64,000 nucleotides of DNA from Symsagittifera roscoffensis (GCF_963678635.1 NC_087064.1:52224684-52288683), one strand, 5' to 3'; positions 22,433 to 33,152 are shown, counted from the first letter of the stretch. Notes: generated from the letters alone by a model not told the origin. Made by a program: numbers and translations.

Positions 22433-23080
22433 TTACATCAGTGGGTTTATCAAATATTTGATACGGTCCTTTTCGGAGTGGTTGTAGTTATTTAGAAATT
22501 CCTTTTTGTGTTGTAAATTTTGAAATTAAAACATAAGTTCCGATTTTGATATCATGTGTTTGGTATTCTAGGATATCTGTGTTTTCGTTGATAGGGGTGT
22601 TGTTAAATTTTCCGAAATATCTAAGTAGGGTTTTGTTTCCTAGTATGGTGGTATCGGTTTAAAGTGGCTTCGTTTTATATTTGTGCCAAGATTTTAATTG
22701 TCTAATGACTGGGTCAAGGTTTTGATGTTTTTGTAACAATGCAAGTGTTATTTTCTCTGATATTGGGAGAAAAATGTTTTCAATCTCTACTTTTGATAGA
22801 GGTATTGTATCTAGTGGGTCATGAAAGTTAAAAACATGGTTGATTGTATATTTTTTTTTGAATAATTATTTGCTGGGCCTGATAAATTTATTTTGTCAAT
22901 GGAGTCTTTTTTTCTATCAAAGGGAATAGATCTTTTTTATATAATTTTTGTTTGGCTGGTTTTTGCTGTGTGTTGTTGTTTTTTATCCATGAAGAGTATG
23001 GCATCGGTTTGAATGTAGATTTTCCTAGTAATTCTATTTCGTATTGATTGTTTTGACAGTCTAGATATAGTAGAAAAAGT
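22433..23080 (-). pseudogene. Integrase remnant without catalytic core (unit B)
   Basis: Same organisation as 18,965-19,610: linker and N-terminal lead-in joined directly to the GPY/F tail, again without HHCC and DDE core. Because both copies share the same join, the core deletion happened before the tandem duplication. It differs by small changes, including extra T residues near 22,855. Confidence 0.75.
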
Positions 23081-23090
23081 TTTAGATTAT

Positions 23091-24031
23091 TTACTCAGTT
23101 TTTACTGCATATTTGCATTGTAATCTTGGTGATGTTTCATCTTTTGCAAGGAAAAGTTTTATACTTTGTTGTATTTGAATTGTTGTTTTTCGTGTTAATA
23201 ATTCAGGTGATGTATTTCTACTGAGGTTATTGGGTAGTGCGAGGTTTTTTGCTGCTGTCCAAACTATATGTAAGTTTGGGAATTTCATTACAATTAGTTA
23301 AAATCTGTAAATTCTATGGTTTGGGTTTGATTTTTGTGTAAAAAGAAAAATTATTGTTTTTTGGTCTGTAAAAAAACTGTTGGATGTTTAGATCCAAGTA
23401 TTAAAATTTCTTATTCTGTGAGTATATAATATGGCTGTGCATTCTCTCATAAGGGTAGAGAGTCTAAGTTCAGCTTGTGTGAATAGCCTGGAGTTTGCGA
23501 AAATGAGGTTCATTTTATTTGTTCCATTGTGAGATTGTAATAATGCTGCATCGATGCGAAAGTTTGACACGTTGCACATGGCACAAAACGGTTGATCGGG
23601 GTCTGGAATAGTGTTTGATGATTGTTCTGTGAGAAGAGTTTTTTCTCCTTAAATTGTTTCTGGTGTTCTGTTGTCCATTAAAAATTTTTCTGCTATCCTA
23701 GGGCGATGTAGAATGGTTTTAAGTATAACTGCATTTTGTATACGTATTCACTTAAGAAGTTTAACATTCCAAGAATTTATTGTAATTTCTTCTTATTTGA
23801 AAGTGGTTGGAGTTTTTGGATTGCATCTATGCGAGATTTTAGTGGAGTTATAGTGTTTCTTTCTATAATACGTCCAAGGAACTTTGCTCGTGTTAGAAAA
23901 AAGTGTAATTTATCTGGAGCTGCTTTCATGTTTTCTGGTAGTTTTATTTGATGGTATTTTTCTAAGACAATAAACATTTCGTCTATTGTATGTGATTGCA
24001 TGAAAACATCGTCTAAATATAAGACTGCATT
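23091..24031 (-). pseudogene. RT C-terminus and RNase H (unit B)
   Basis: The frame at 24,001-23,777 starts just after the YLDDVF box. It covers VLEKYHQIKLPENMKAAPDK and the FLGRIIERNTITPLKSRIDA connection typical of Ty3/gypsy RT. The RNase H start is altered: CDASNFGIGAALLQ in unit A reads CNVSNFRIDAALLQ here, so the first catalytic Asp is Asn. The tail at 23,288-23,091 (LARNNLSRNTSPELLTRKTT-like) matches unit A closely. Confidence 0.8.
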
Positions 24032-25552
24032 TTAATTGAGTATTAGTGGTCTAAAAATTTTGCTCATAAATGCCGAAAATGCAGCTGGTCCTATGGAATT
24101 TCCATTGAATAATCTGTTGAATTCGTATTGTTGACTTCCAATAACGAATTGTGTTAATCGTTTTGATTGTTCATCCAGCGGTATTTGAATATATGCACTA
24201 TTCATATCTGCTGTTGTGAAGTATTTTCCACTTATTTTTGTGATAATTACTTGAATTGGTTCGATAGGCCAATTACATTTAGTTTCATCAATTGGTGAAT
24301 TGAGGTATCTTGCATCTAAGATGATAACGGGGTTTATGAATGTGTTACCTTTTAGCTGTTCTTCTTTATTTACAGGAGAAATGATTTCATACTGTTCTAG
24401 TATTTCAAGTAATCGGTTGACTTTGTCTTGCAAGTGAATTGGAGTTTTACTTGCTCGTTGTTTTTTGAAAACTGCATCGGGTTTAAGGGGTAAATGTAAT
24501 GGTGAATGTACTTTTCTAACATCAAATTTAGATGTTTTGAAAACTTTTGCGTATTTTAAAAATAGGTCAGCTAATTGTTCCAATTCTTCTTGTGTTATCT
24601 GAGAATGATGAAAATTAAACATTGTTAGGAATTTTTGTTGTTCTTCCGTGTATTTTGATATTTGAAAAGTTGGTTTAAAATAGGGTGTTTTTGTGAAATA
24701 ATCTGTATTTCGTTTTTCATTGCTTAAAATAGAATTAATTGACAATTCTTTGTCAAGAATTGTTGATTGACATATATCTAATACTTGTGAAATATTATTT
24801 ACTCTATACGCTATTTCTTTTGTGGGAGAAATTGTTGCGTTAGTTTCACAATAACCTAAGAGTCCTAGAGGTAGGGTTATTTTGCATGGAGATATGTTAT
24901 AGATGTGTAAAGAAATCATATTGGAGTTTGAGTTTTTCATGTATTTGATAGATGAAATTGTTACTCGGAAAAATTTATGAATTGGTTTGAATTCAAGGTC
25001 AGACATAAAGAAATGTTTTTTATTTTGTTCTTTATCATATTGGTGAACTTGTTTGATTGAGAAATTATACACAATTCCTGATAGTGGTTTCAGGTGTTTC
25101 CGTTCCTGATTGTATATGGGGTAAAATTTAGAAAATAATGGTTGATTTTTGTTTATTCTTTGAAAAAATGTCAAAGCTGTGTTTTTTTTCATTCTTGTGT
25201 ATTTATCTTTTATATGAATTTTACTATTTAGGATGTTTATCGCTGGTATACATTTAGTAACAAACGTAATTCCAATGATATTATGTTTTATATCAGTGAT
25301 GTGGAAGGTTTGTTTAAATGGTTTGCTCATGACTTTGTTTTGTTCCATTGTTCGAGTGGGAAGAAGTAAAAGTTGGATTTTTCCATAATTTGTTAAGGTT
25401 GATCCTTGTGCGGTTGCTAGTCTGCTTATTGTTTTGAAGTGTATGAATTTTGGGTGTAGAATTTTTATTTCATTCCAAGTGGGAATGTTGATAAGATTTG
25501 ATTCTGCTCCGGAATCTATTAAAAAATCTATTTCAAGATCTGGTGTTTGCAA
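24032..25552 (-). pseudogene. Protease and reverse transcriptase, longest surviving pol frame (506 codons)
   Basis: Residues 9-18 read DFLIDSGAES, the retroviral-type aspartic protease active site (Asp13-Ser-Gly15). HNIIGITFV at 90-98 matches the later protease loop. The RT starts near residue 311 (FNFHHSQIT) and has LDARYLN (412-418), TTADMNSAY with catalytic Asp449, and FNRLFNGNSIGPAAFSAFM (478-496). A TAA replaces a Lys codon after residue 506, just before YLDDVF. About 9-10 residues (TKGGS region) before LDAR are deleted in frame. Pol is in a different frame from the Gag end upstream because of a frameshift near 25,540. Protease processes Gag-Pol; RT makes cDNA. Confidence 0.85.
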
Positions 25553-26720
25553 TTGTTTGGATTTTGGACTTTCTCAAAGAAGTGGGATTGTCCATATTTT
25601 TTCTTTTTGTAATTGTTGTTCATTAGGTATGTTTTGATAAATGTTATTTGTGCTTGAGCATTCTGTGGGATTTCTTCTGTTATTTCTTCTACTATTTTTT
25701 CCCCCTTTGTTGTGTTATTTGATATTGGTCTTGTATAATAATTTAAAAGAAATTGATCATGGTTTTGATAGATGTCAGAATATATCGGTTGTTCGTATAT
25801 ATTAGGTTCATAGTCACTTTCAACATTTATCATATTAATTGAAATTGCGTTTTCTGTGTCACTTTCGCTATCTGTGAATTCGCAATTGATGCGATTTAAT
25901 TGCAATTCTGTGCTTTCGTTTTTGTCAATACCAGGGATATCTGGTTGAATTTCTTCAGTTGATTGTACTTGACTTATTTGTCTTTGATGATTAGGTGTAC
26001 TACCCCTATAATTTTGTTGCGAATTTTGATAACGTGTGTTATTCCTATATGGTGACTGAGAGTAGTTTCTTTGTCTATTGTTATAACTTGAATTTCTATT
26101 CTGTGAGTTATCGCGTGATCTATTTTGATAACTGTTATATTTCGATCTGTTGTTAGAATAATCGCGTGATCGATTATTTTGATATCTAGGGTGTCGATTG
26201 TTTGAATAGTTTCTATTCCTATTGCAGAAATAATTTCTATATCGATTGTATGAGGGGTTTCTGGATCGATTATTTGACTAATTTTTATTTCTAGAATTTG
26301 AATGGGAACTGGCATCAAGCGAAAATTCAGGTTGGTTTGAATTTGATCTTGAATAATTATTTCGGTATTGACTATCTCGACTATGTGATCGACTTTATCT
26401 GTTTTCTGAGAAATTTTGTGAGTTTCTTTGGTATTGTGATCGTCCTCTAAAATTCGTATTATAGGGTGATTGTTGTCTAGAAAAATTGGAGTTATTTGGA
26501 GTTTTCCTGAAGTATTATTACTTTGAATGTTTTTGTTGGGTAAACATTAACCTGCTTCATGTTTTGATGAAACGATTTGCTAGGTTCTCTATATTTTTGT
26601 GGTTCATTTTTCGTTATCTTGTTGTTTTTGTCTTTTCAGCAATGCTGTTGCCGTATCGTCGACAATAATTACAACTTTTTTTGAATGATGGTTTGCCTTT
26701 AAAATTTTGGTTTTTCTCGT
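25528..26720 (-). pseudogene. Gag C-terminus: knuckle and Asn/Arg/Tyr/Ser-rich domain (alpha type)
   Basis: Near 26,700-26,640 the minus strand encodes KPSFKKSCNYCRRYGNSIAE, a CCHC-type knuckle in which His is Asn and the last Cys is lost. A long low-complexity segment follows (26,480-25,980) of RNYSNNR-, RYQNNRSRD- and YSNNRSK-like repeats, likely RNA-binding. The frame at 25,905-25,528 (125 codons) ends Gag with acidic ESDTENAISINMINVESDY and NIYEQPIYS. The Ile/Thr/Asp-rich frame at 26,318-25,974 is a shadow of the repeat in another frame. Confidence 0.7.
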
Positions 26721-27295
26721 AGATGTTCAGAATTTCAGTGATTTTTCGGATAAATCTGTATCAGAGTCGTTGATATTTTTTATCTGTGAAGTAGTAGTTT
26801 GGATGTTGTTCACATATTGAAACTTTAGGTTTTCCGTTTCTTACAATTTCATAGTGATTTCTGCTTGCTCTAGTTTATCTACTAGTTTTCTAAAATACAA
26901 ATCTGATTCTCGGATTGAGGAAGGACGTGATGCTCTCTTTTTTTGCTATTTTTTGCAATTGAGATGTTAGAGTCATCATTAGGATTTCTGTCATCTTTGT
27001 ATTTTTATACTCAAGAGTATTGAGTGAGTAGTGTTTCTAATCTTACTGCCATTTGTTTTATTGCTTCATTTGGTAGTCTACGAATTTCATTGCATAAAAC
27101 TCTTTGATGTTGTTTGTTTCTTTCTGAGTCAAACGTTTTTGAGAGTTCATGTGTGAATTTTTTTCAATCTGATTTGTTTCTATAGGTACAACTGAAAACG
27201 TGTAGTGATTCTGCGGCACGTGGCATTTGTGAAAAATTTTTAAATTGGTTTTTTGCTATTTCGTGTTGTTGTAAAAAATATGGCAGTGAAATTCA
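26721..27295 (-). pseudogene. Gag capsid region with internal deletion (alpha type)
   Basis: Translated pieces match the capsid of the beta copies: NKQHQRVLCNEIRRLPNE, KRASRPSSIRESDLYFRKLV and KLEQAEITMKL. About 235 bp that encode the capsid N-terminal part in beta copies (NPYL to the Trp-Phe box; see 51,676-51,389) is missing. The join lies at about 27,200, where ACTGAAAAC meets GTGTAGTGATTCTGCGG. The alpha segment at 48,913-49,476 has the same join. Several frameshifts are present. Confidence 0.7.
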
Positions 27296-27985
27296 TTATG
27301 CATTTCTGTTGGTTGGTATGATTGTAGGTAACTGGGTTTTGTTGTTGAAATTTATTGTTGTGAAATATTGGATTATTTCTAGGCTGTCGTATTTGTTCGT
27401 TTCGTGTGTATGATTCGAGGGTATCTGGTTGGTCAATACTGTAAGAACGAGGTCTTTGACTTGGGTAAAATCGCTGATGATTTTGGTTATAGTATTCTTC
27501 ATCATCTGATGGAAAAAAATTTTGTGCATAAAAATGAGGTTGATTTCTGGTATGGTATTTATTTGTTTTATTTTTATTTTGTAGAAGAAATGGGTATTTC
27601 CACTTTCTTGTGAGGATCGTGGTTCATCATGAAAATTTACTGAATTTGAAGTTGTTTGCGGTATATGTGAAAAAACAATTTGAGTATTTCTCTTAGGCTT
27701 TTTTATTTTTGGTCCATTTACATAGTTGTAATTACGTTCAGCAAAAATTTTTCTATGTAATGTTTGTTGTTTGTATGATGGTTTTGTTACTGGTCGAAAC
27801 GTTGGATAATCCATTGCGAATATTTTTTGTGCAACAGATGGTTTTACAGTGGATTGTATGATTGTTTGTTGTAGCGTTGGATTTTTTAATTTTGGAATTG
27901 TAAAATTGGGTTGAATAGGTGAAGTGCTTCGTTGTGCTTCTGTTGTTGTTATTGTTTCAAATTTTCTTCGCTTACAAAAAGTCAT
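27296..27985 (-). pseudogene. Gag middle region (alpha type), 229-codon frame
   Basis: The first about 150 residues are Gag-like, Pro/Gln/Thr/Lys-rich, and include MDYPTFRPVTKPSYKQQTLH and NYVNGPKIKKPKRNTQ. The beta copies have a related but diverged segment (QTFRPVTTSRQTNKQETSNR). After HFFYKIKIKQ the frame is a shift from the original. No enzymatic motif. It probably acts as a linker or matrix-like part of Gag. Confidence 0.55.
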
Positions 27986-28078
27986 GGGGTTTGTATATCT
28001 TGTTGTCTGATTTTTCTTGTTCCCTTTAAGTTTTCATTATTTATAAATGTAGAATTTAAACATTTATTTGCTGTTCTT

Positions 28079-28786
28079 TCAATTATTTAAATTATAGTTT
28101 AAAGGTGTTGCGTCAACGGTAAGTGGGTATATTCTAACATAATCTTTACTAATAGAGATAGTGCTAATTGCCTGATTTGATATATCTGTTGGTATATTAA
28201 TAACTGATTCATGAGACAATTCAGGGTCCCAAACATGTTGTGTTTTTTCATTTCTTGATAGATCTTCTCGGGTTGCATTTAAAAAATTTGAAAACTTGTG
28301 TATTTCCTGTCGTACCATTGTAAGTCGAGATGTTTGAGTTGGTGAATCGCCTTGAGGTTCATTCATTTCTAAAAAAGATAAATAGCTATAGATAAGTGAG
28401 AATACATCATTTGTGAATATTGAGTTTGCTCGTATTGAGTTTTGGTTTTGTATGCTTTCGATGTATTGTGTAAAAACTTTTGAAAATTCAATATCTACAT
28501 CATCAGCTTGAATGAGATATCTGTAATGAAATGCATTTGGTGATCTGATTTCTATTGTGTAGATTCCATATTGTGATTTGAGACTACATATACCTTTGAG
28601 ATAATGATCAAAAAGTTGTCTTTTGATTTTTACATCGGAAAATTGTTTTGTATACGGACTTTCTCCTTCTTCGGATAAGTTTGCAATTAAGTTTTGACAA
28701 AATTGTACCTGTCCTCGAGGTTCAGTTAATGGAGATATTAAAAGTGGAAGTACTGAATTTTCTGGGTTATCTTCATTTCGAATCAT
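28079..28786 (-). pseudogene. Gag N-terminal domain, intact 235-codon frame
   Basis: Starts at an ATG (MIRNEDNPENSVLPLLISPL) and is uninterrupted to residue 235. It contains RGQVQFCQNLIANLSEEGES, QYGIYTIEIRSPNAF, DDVDIEFSKVFTQYIESIQN and a C-terminal DYVRIYPLTVDATPLNY. Elements 2 and 3 encode the same protein at 56,190-55,320 and 62,160-61,290 with several breaks, so this is the best-preserved copy. No domain recognised. Position suggests the N-terminal (matrix-like) part of Gag. A stop follows directly, where the beta copies continue with a STFINLENLNGTKNLTQQDI segment. Confidence 0.6.
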
Positions 28787-28799
28787 TTTTGTGTTGTAC

Positions 28800-29515
28800 T
28801 ACTGTTAATGTTAAATTTTCAATGTGTCTTATTGGTTGATTCCAATTGTACAAACGTATTGGTTTGTTTGTGTTTCTATTTTTTATTTAAAGTTTACCTT
28901 TTACTGATGCTGGTGACGTGATTTCTGAATCTGTGAAAAATAGTTGGTCGTTAATTTGGTGGTTTATGTTAATTGAGTCTTTTAAATTGTGAAGTTCCTG
29001 TATTGCGGTTGTTTCTGATTATGAGACTGCATTTCTTCGTTTTCAAAATCTTTTTCTATGTGTCTTATTGGTTGATTCCAATTGTACAAACGTATTGGTT
29101 TGATTGTGTATCAATTTGTTATTTAAAGTTCACCTTTCACTGATGCTGGTGACGTGGTTTCTGAATCTGTGAAAAATAGTTGGTCGTTAATTTGGTGGTT
29201 TTTGTTTATTGAGTCTTTTAAATTGTGAAGTTCTTGTATTGCGGTTGTTTCTGATTCTGAGACTGCGTTTCTTCGTTTTGAAATCTTTTTCTAATGATTT
29301 GTTTTTGCTTGTTAATTATTTTCTTTCTTAGTTTTTGTCTTTTTGTTCTTTTATATCCTACTGATTGTCTGTGTGGTGTGATTACGAGGTCGTATTTGTC
29401 GTCGTTAATTAAACAATTGTGTATTATGATTGTTTATTTGTTTCCTAAATTATCTCTTGACATAAGGTTTAGTATAATGGATGGAAAATCTGGATTAGTA
29501 TTTTTAATGTCCTAA
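28800..29515 (-). pseudogene. Possible coding segment upstream of the Gag start
   Basis: Minus-strand frames at 29,515-29,300 and across the duplicated unit give protein-like sequence conserved in elements 2 and 3: ILNLMSRDNLGNKQTI, ITPHRQSVGYKR, AVSESETTAIQELHNLKDSI. Conservation of these words across copies suggests this part of the leader was once translated, either as an N-terminal extension of Gag or a small upstream ORF. No start codon or domain can be assigned. Confidence 0.4.
28823..29294. repeat. 236-bp tandem duplication upstream of gag
   Basis: Units start at 28,823 and 29,059 with TGTGTCTTATTGGTTGATTC and end with GAAATCTTTTTCTA-like sequence. They differ at scattered positions. 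Elements 2 and 3 have a single copy of this segment (from about 56,228 and 62,194). Confidence 0.9.
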
Positions 29516-30745
29516 ACTGTTAGTTCTTACGATTTTTTGTGGTTAGCTTAAATTGGATCGTTTATTTTGGTTGGAGAGAAAAGCGTATATTGATTCCTGA
29601 GAATGATTTGTACTTTCTCGTGAATAAATCTAAGTTAAGATAGATCTACCTAATCTGACGTAGGGGCTGTGATTTGTGATCAAGGGTTGGAGAATAGTAA
29701 ATCAATCCACAAGGTTCAGGTATAATTAGAGCGCGATTAATTAGTTAGATACTATTTCATGATTTAATAGGTTTAAATGTTTTTATCCTGGGTGATCTAA
29801 GAGGAGGGGGATCAAGTGAAGAATGAGTAACCGAAGTTCTTCACTGTTTATCTCAATTATATTCGTTAGTTTTTTTGAAAAATTTCGGTTAATTCTGGGT
29901 CGTTGGTAAGGGTTGGGTAGTGAATCGACGTTTGAGGTCGTTAGACACTAATTAAATTGGGAGGAGGAGAACAAAATTGTTCTATTCGATCCAAGGAGAG
30001 GCCTTGATGATCAGAGATTTAGATATTTAGAAAGTTAAAAATTTAGTTAGAGTTTAATTTAAAGATCCAAGGAAAGCCTTGATGATTTGTTATTTAAATG
30101 AAAATAATTTAAGTGAAAGCAAGGATAAGCCTTGATAGTTTAAAATTAGACAGGTAAGGTTAAGTTTTAGTTTTGATGATTGTTAGTTTTTGAATTTTGC
30201 TGTTATGTTTTAGGTGATGAAGCTGGGATGAATGGATGATTTATATATACTAACAATTAATGATTTATACTAACTAATTTTTGTATTTTTATATTCAATA
30301 AATATTTTTTCAAGATGTTATTGAATTTAGAGCTGATTTAAGGAAAACGACAAATGTTGTTTTTATCAGTCGTTATTGTACAATTAATAGGTTTAGCGCC
30401 ATGGAAGGTTATTGAAGATAATTCTCCTAGTATTATGTCAGCAAATGAAAATTCAAATTCACTGCTGGTAGTATCCTAGATACAAAAGTTTGAGCTTGTT
30501 TTTGTCGTACTATAAGGAAATCATTTGGCGGATTTCTTCCTAATCGTATGTCGTTTCTTGTCCACGTCTTCTTCTAATAACAGGTAGTTCTCGTATTGTT
30601 CGGAATATTGGATCTGATCTATTGAGGCGTAGAAACATATCTACTAAGATTTTGTCATACAACATTTTTAAAATGTTGTATTTGTGTAATTCTAATCTAA
30701 TTTTTGTCGAATTCTAGGTTAGTTAAGGTCTGTTCGAGAATTTTT
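29516..30745 (-). other. 5' leader of element 1 with conserved hairpins
   Basis: Non-coding and colinear with 56,691-57,827 and 62,661-63,820. One hairpin is AGTGAAGAA (29,815-29,823) with TTCTTCACT (29,837-29,845). Three CAAGG-n4/5-CCTTG hairpins follow at 29,991, 30,066 and 30,120. Both sets recur in the other two elements. Such leader structures often serve RNA packaging, dimerisation or translation control; the role here is inferred. Confidence 0.55.
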
Positions 30746-30755
30746 GGTCGCACCA
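30746..30755 (-). other. tRNA primer-binding site
   Basis: On the minus strand the LTR end CATAACTCA is followed by TC and then TGGTGCGACC, complementary to a tRNA 3' end GGTCGCACCA. TTCGAGA, a T-loop-like word, lies a few bases further on the plus strand. I could not name the tRNA. The same sequence occurs at 57,828-57,837 and 63,821-63,830. Confidence 0.75.
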
Positions 30756-30757
30756 GA

Positions 30758-31136
30758 TGAGTTATGTATTATGTACTATACTCATTGAGTAATTTCAGAT
30801 AGGGTACACCGTCTGCTCGTCACGCTATCTTATTTTCGGCCGGATAGGTTCGTGCAACTTCTTAGTCTAATGCCAATCTCAATCTTACTCTTATATCTCC
30901 TAGTCTCAATAGATCTAGTGTACACCGGTTTGCCCGAGTTAGTTCCAGAATGAGAACAACTGTATTCTAAGTTTAATTCAAGTTATTCTGGTGTTGAAAC
31001 TACAAGTAGTTTCAACCCTTTACAAATAAATAGGTTGTTAGTTTGATGGAGTATGATTGGTTAGTATTTAATATTTCATAGAGATAAAATAACATAATAG
31101 TAACCAATGATAAATACTAGTTTAGATCTGGTTCCA
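30758..31136 (-). repeat. 5' LTR of element 1 (379 bp)
   Basis: Begins TGAGTTATG and ends CTGGTTCCA on the plus strand, that is TGGAACCAG...CATAACTCA on the minus strand, giving TG...CA ends. It is homologous to the LTRs at 35,937, 57,840 and 63,833. The TATA-like box seen in the element 2 LTRs is degraded here. Confidence 0.85.
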
Positions 31137-31351
31137 ATATCCATCCAAACCTCAATTCAAACAAAACAAAGCAAACGGTCATCTGACGATGATATATTCG
31201 GACTTCAGATATCGTCAGAAACCGTGGCCACTGATCGTTTTGGTGCCACACAATTGAGTGTTTGGAAGGACGTAGAAAAAGACAGATACTTTATGGCTTC
31301 TATGAGTTTTCTTTAGTCTTTAACGCCAAAAATTGTATATGACCTTCTAAT
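31137..31351 (+). pseudogene. 3' part of disrupted signal-peptide exon
   Basis: Starts with the right ATAT duplication. It encodes IQTSIQTKQSKRSSDDDI, then FGLQISSETVAT and GATQLSVWKDVEKDRYF, nearly the same as the exon at 33,163-33,419. A TAG (31,314-31,316) replaces the Leu codon TTG of the paralogue and the splice donor context is weakened (AAT/GTATGA). With the 5' half at 11,857-11,901 it is one exon split by element 1. Confidence 0.75.
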
Positions 31352-32821
31352 GTATGATTGTTACGCGATAGTTTCCTTCAATGAGGCCTTGATTCATTCA
31401 TACATAAACATACCATACAAAAAACAGATGTTTTAGGGTTTTTGAAAATAAATACTCAGCGAAAAGGAAAAAAAACAGCTTTCGTTGTAATACAAAAAAA
31501 ATCGTACAGGCGGTTGAAAAAAACTTTTTTTTTTTGGGGGGGGGGGGGGGCAGTTTTGAAATTATCAGGAAAAATTTTGTTGTCGCCATCAAATAATGGT
31601 AGTCATACCGTTTCCATTTATGAAAATTGTGTGAATAGCTATTTTTGAAAAAAAGTGTAATCAGTTTTCTTTTTTCTAAAAGTTCTCTAATACTTCGATG
31701 ATACGTTTAAGCAAACTTTGTATGAATAATTTTTATTTTCATAGACTTAATTATGGAATTGTACGATTGTCATTTTCGGTCTATGGAGGTCAATCCGGTG
31801 GTGTTTGATAAGTCAGTCACTGGATGTCTACCTTTCCAGCAAGTTACAGATACCAGGATTGTGTGGCTTCCTTTTCAATCCACTATTCTTCAGATTTCAA
31901 TTAAGTGGTGCAAAACGATTATCATAAGATTTATATGACATCAACCATAAACTTACGCGCTCCAGCATTGTCAAAGACTCTTAGACCACAATCTAAACAT
32001 TACTGACTTGGTTCGAAAAAAGATGTCGAGCATATTTTTTTTTGATTTGTGAAAAGCGAAACATGCATTATCTTGGTCAAAACAGTCGTATAGATCCGAT
32101 TTCTATTGACCCAATCAAACCGTAGCAAAATTTTGATAGAGGTTGTCGAAACATAAAGCAGGAAATTTAATCCGATTTGTGTCTGAAAAAGGCAATCCAA
32201 ATATGGTCGATACATTTGTCGCAACCTCAACCTGGGTCAATCGAAACTGATATTGGACGCCTCTATCAAAATCACAAGATTCCATCAAAGTCATACATTT
32301 TCTGACTTCTAACAAAATGTATGACATTTATTAAACCTTTTAAGAACAATTATCTGGTCTCGCTTCTGTTTTTATCAAACTTATGCGGTCGAATGATTTC
32401 TATGTATATAACGCGTTGGAAGTCCGTCAACTCTCTATGATTTCCAATCAAGCCTTTAGAAATTTCGGCAAACAATTTGACAGCATTGTTCAAAAGGAGG
32501 AATTCAATTAGCTTTAAAAATAGTGGATCTTTTCTTTTCGACTATCTGCACTCTCAAATAAAGTTTTTTTATTCAATTTAGCGGAGGCGGAGAAAAATTT
32601 TTATCCGGGTTTTTTCGTCTGCTGTTCTGATTTTTTTTAAATACGAAACATATGTGATTTTGGATATTAACAACTATTGACCAGAAACGCAGTTCCGCGA
32701 TAAAAATCATTAAAATCAAACTGTTGAAAACTCGAGCTAATTTTTTTTTTCAGGTTTGTCTCGCCGAAGTTTTTTTTAGAAAAACTCTAGACTTCAGAGT
32801 TGCTAAGACAAAAATGAAATT
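31352..32821. other. Intergenic or intronic DNA; part paralogous to the 11 kb flank
   Basis: Contains a long T run followed by about 16 G (31,525-31,552). From about 32,150 it contains sequence paralogous to 11,100-11,700. No confident exon. A 61-codon plus frame at 31,753-31,938 is uninterpretable. Confidence 0.5.
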
Positions 32822-33152
32822 TGGAAAAAATTACTGAGGTATTATGAAAAAATATTCCACTTCTTTGGAACACTACCTTGAAAATTTGTCATTTGGTAAT
32901 TACTGCGTTTTTTAATCATTCGTTTTTAACAGAAGTCTTCATTTTGACCAGTTTTATTAACCAAGTTTGTCTGATGTTCAAAATGATATGGAAAAAATTA
33001 CTGATGTATCATAAAAAAATATTCCACGTCTTTGGAACGCGACTTTGAAAGTTTTTAATTTGCTAATTACTGCGTTTTTTAATCAATCGTTTTTAACAAA
33101 AATCTTCATTTTGACCATTTTATTAACCAAATTTGTGTGATATTCAAAATAT
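32822..33152. repeat. 167-bp tandem duplication upstream of the exon
   Basis: Units 32,822-32,988 and 32,989-33,152 share AAAAAATTACTG, AATATTCCAC, TCTTTGGAAC, TAATTACTGCGTTTTTTAAT and TCTTCATTTTGACCA. They are diverged but clearly duplicated. The second unit ends about 10 bp before the ATG of the exon. Confidence 0.85.

Larger units (their letters stand above)
21187..24622 (-). repeat. Tandem duplication unit B
   Basis: About 3.44 kb partner of unit A. The junction lies at about 21,181-21,190, where the spacer end (TAGATAGTTATTTG-side) meets the first RT codons of unit A. Unit B is contiguous with the upstream protease, so it is the copy in the original position. Confidence 0.85.
11902..31136 (-). 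mobile_element. Element 1: Ty3/gypsy-type LTR retrotransposon with envelope-like ORF
   Basis: LTR ends TG...CA, a primer-binding site two bases inside the 5' LTR, Gag with a CCHC-like knuckle, aspartic protease (DSG), RT (YLDD), RNase H, integrase remnants with a GPY/F tail, and a third ORF, all on the minus strand. A 4-bp duplication flanks it. At about 19.2 kb it is much longer than typical gypsy elements (5-9 kb). About 3.5 kb of this is a tandem duplication, and much of the rest is long leader, spacer and 3' noncoding sequence. Every ORF is broken, so it is an old copy. Confidence 0.85.

Noticed and set aside
25974-26318. Ile/Thr/Asp-rich frames here and at 53,043-53,639, 50,346-50,540, 59,193-59,450 and part of 47,722-48,477
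   Set aside because: They are alternative frames of the RNY-rich Gag repeat, which lacks stops in more than one frame. I considered programmed frameshifting, but the Gag frame runs through in other copies and the shift in U3 is a one-base deletion.
31525-31552. T run followed by about 16 G
   Set aside because: A homopolymer tract without other structure; its length may be a sequencing artefact.
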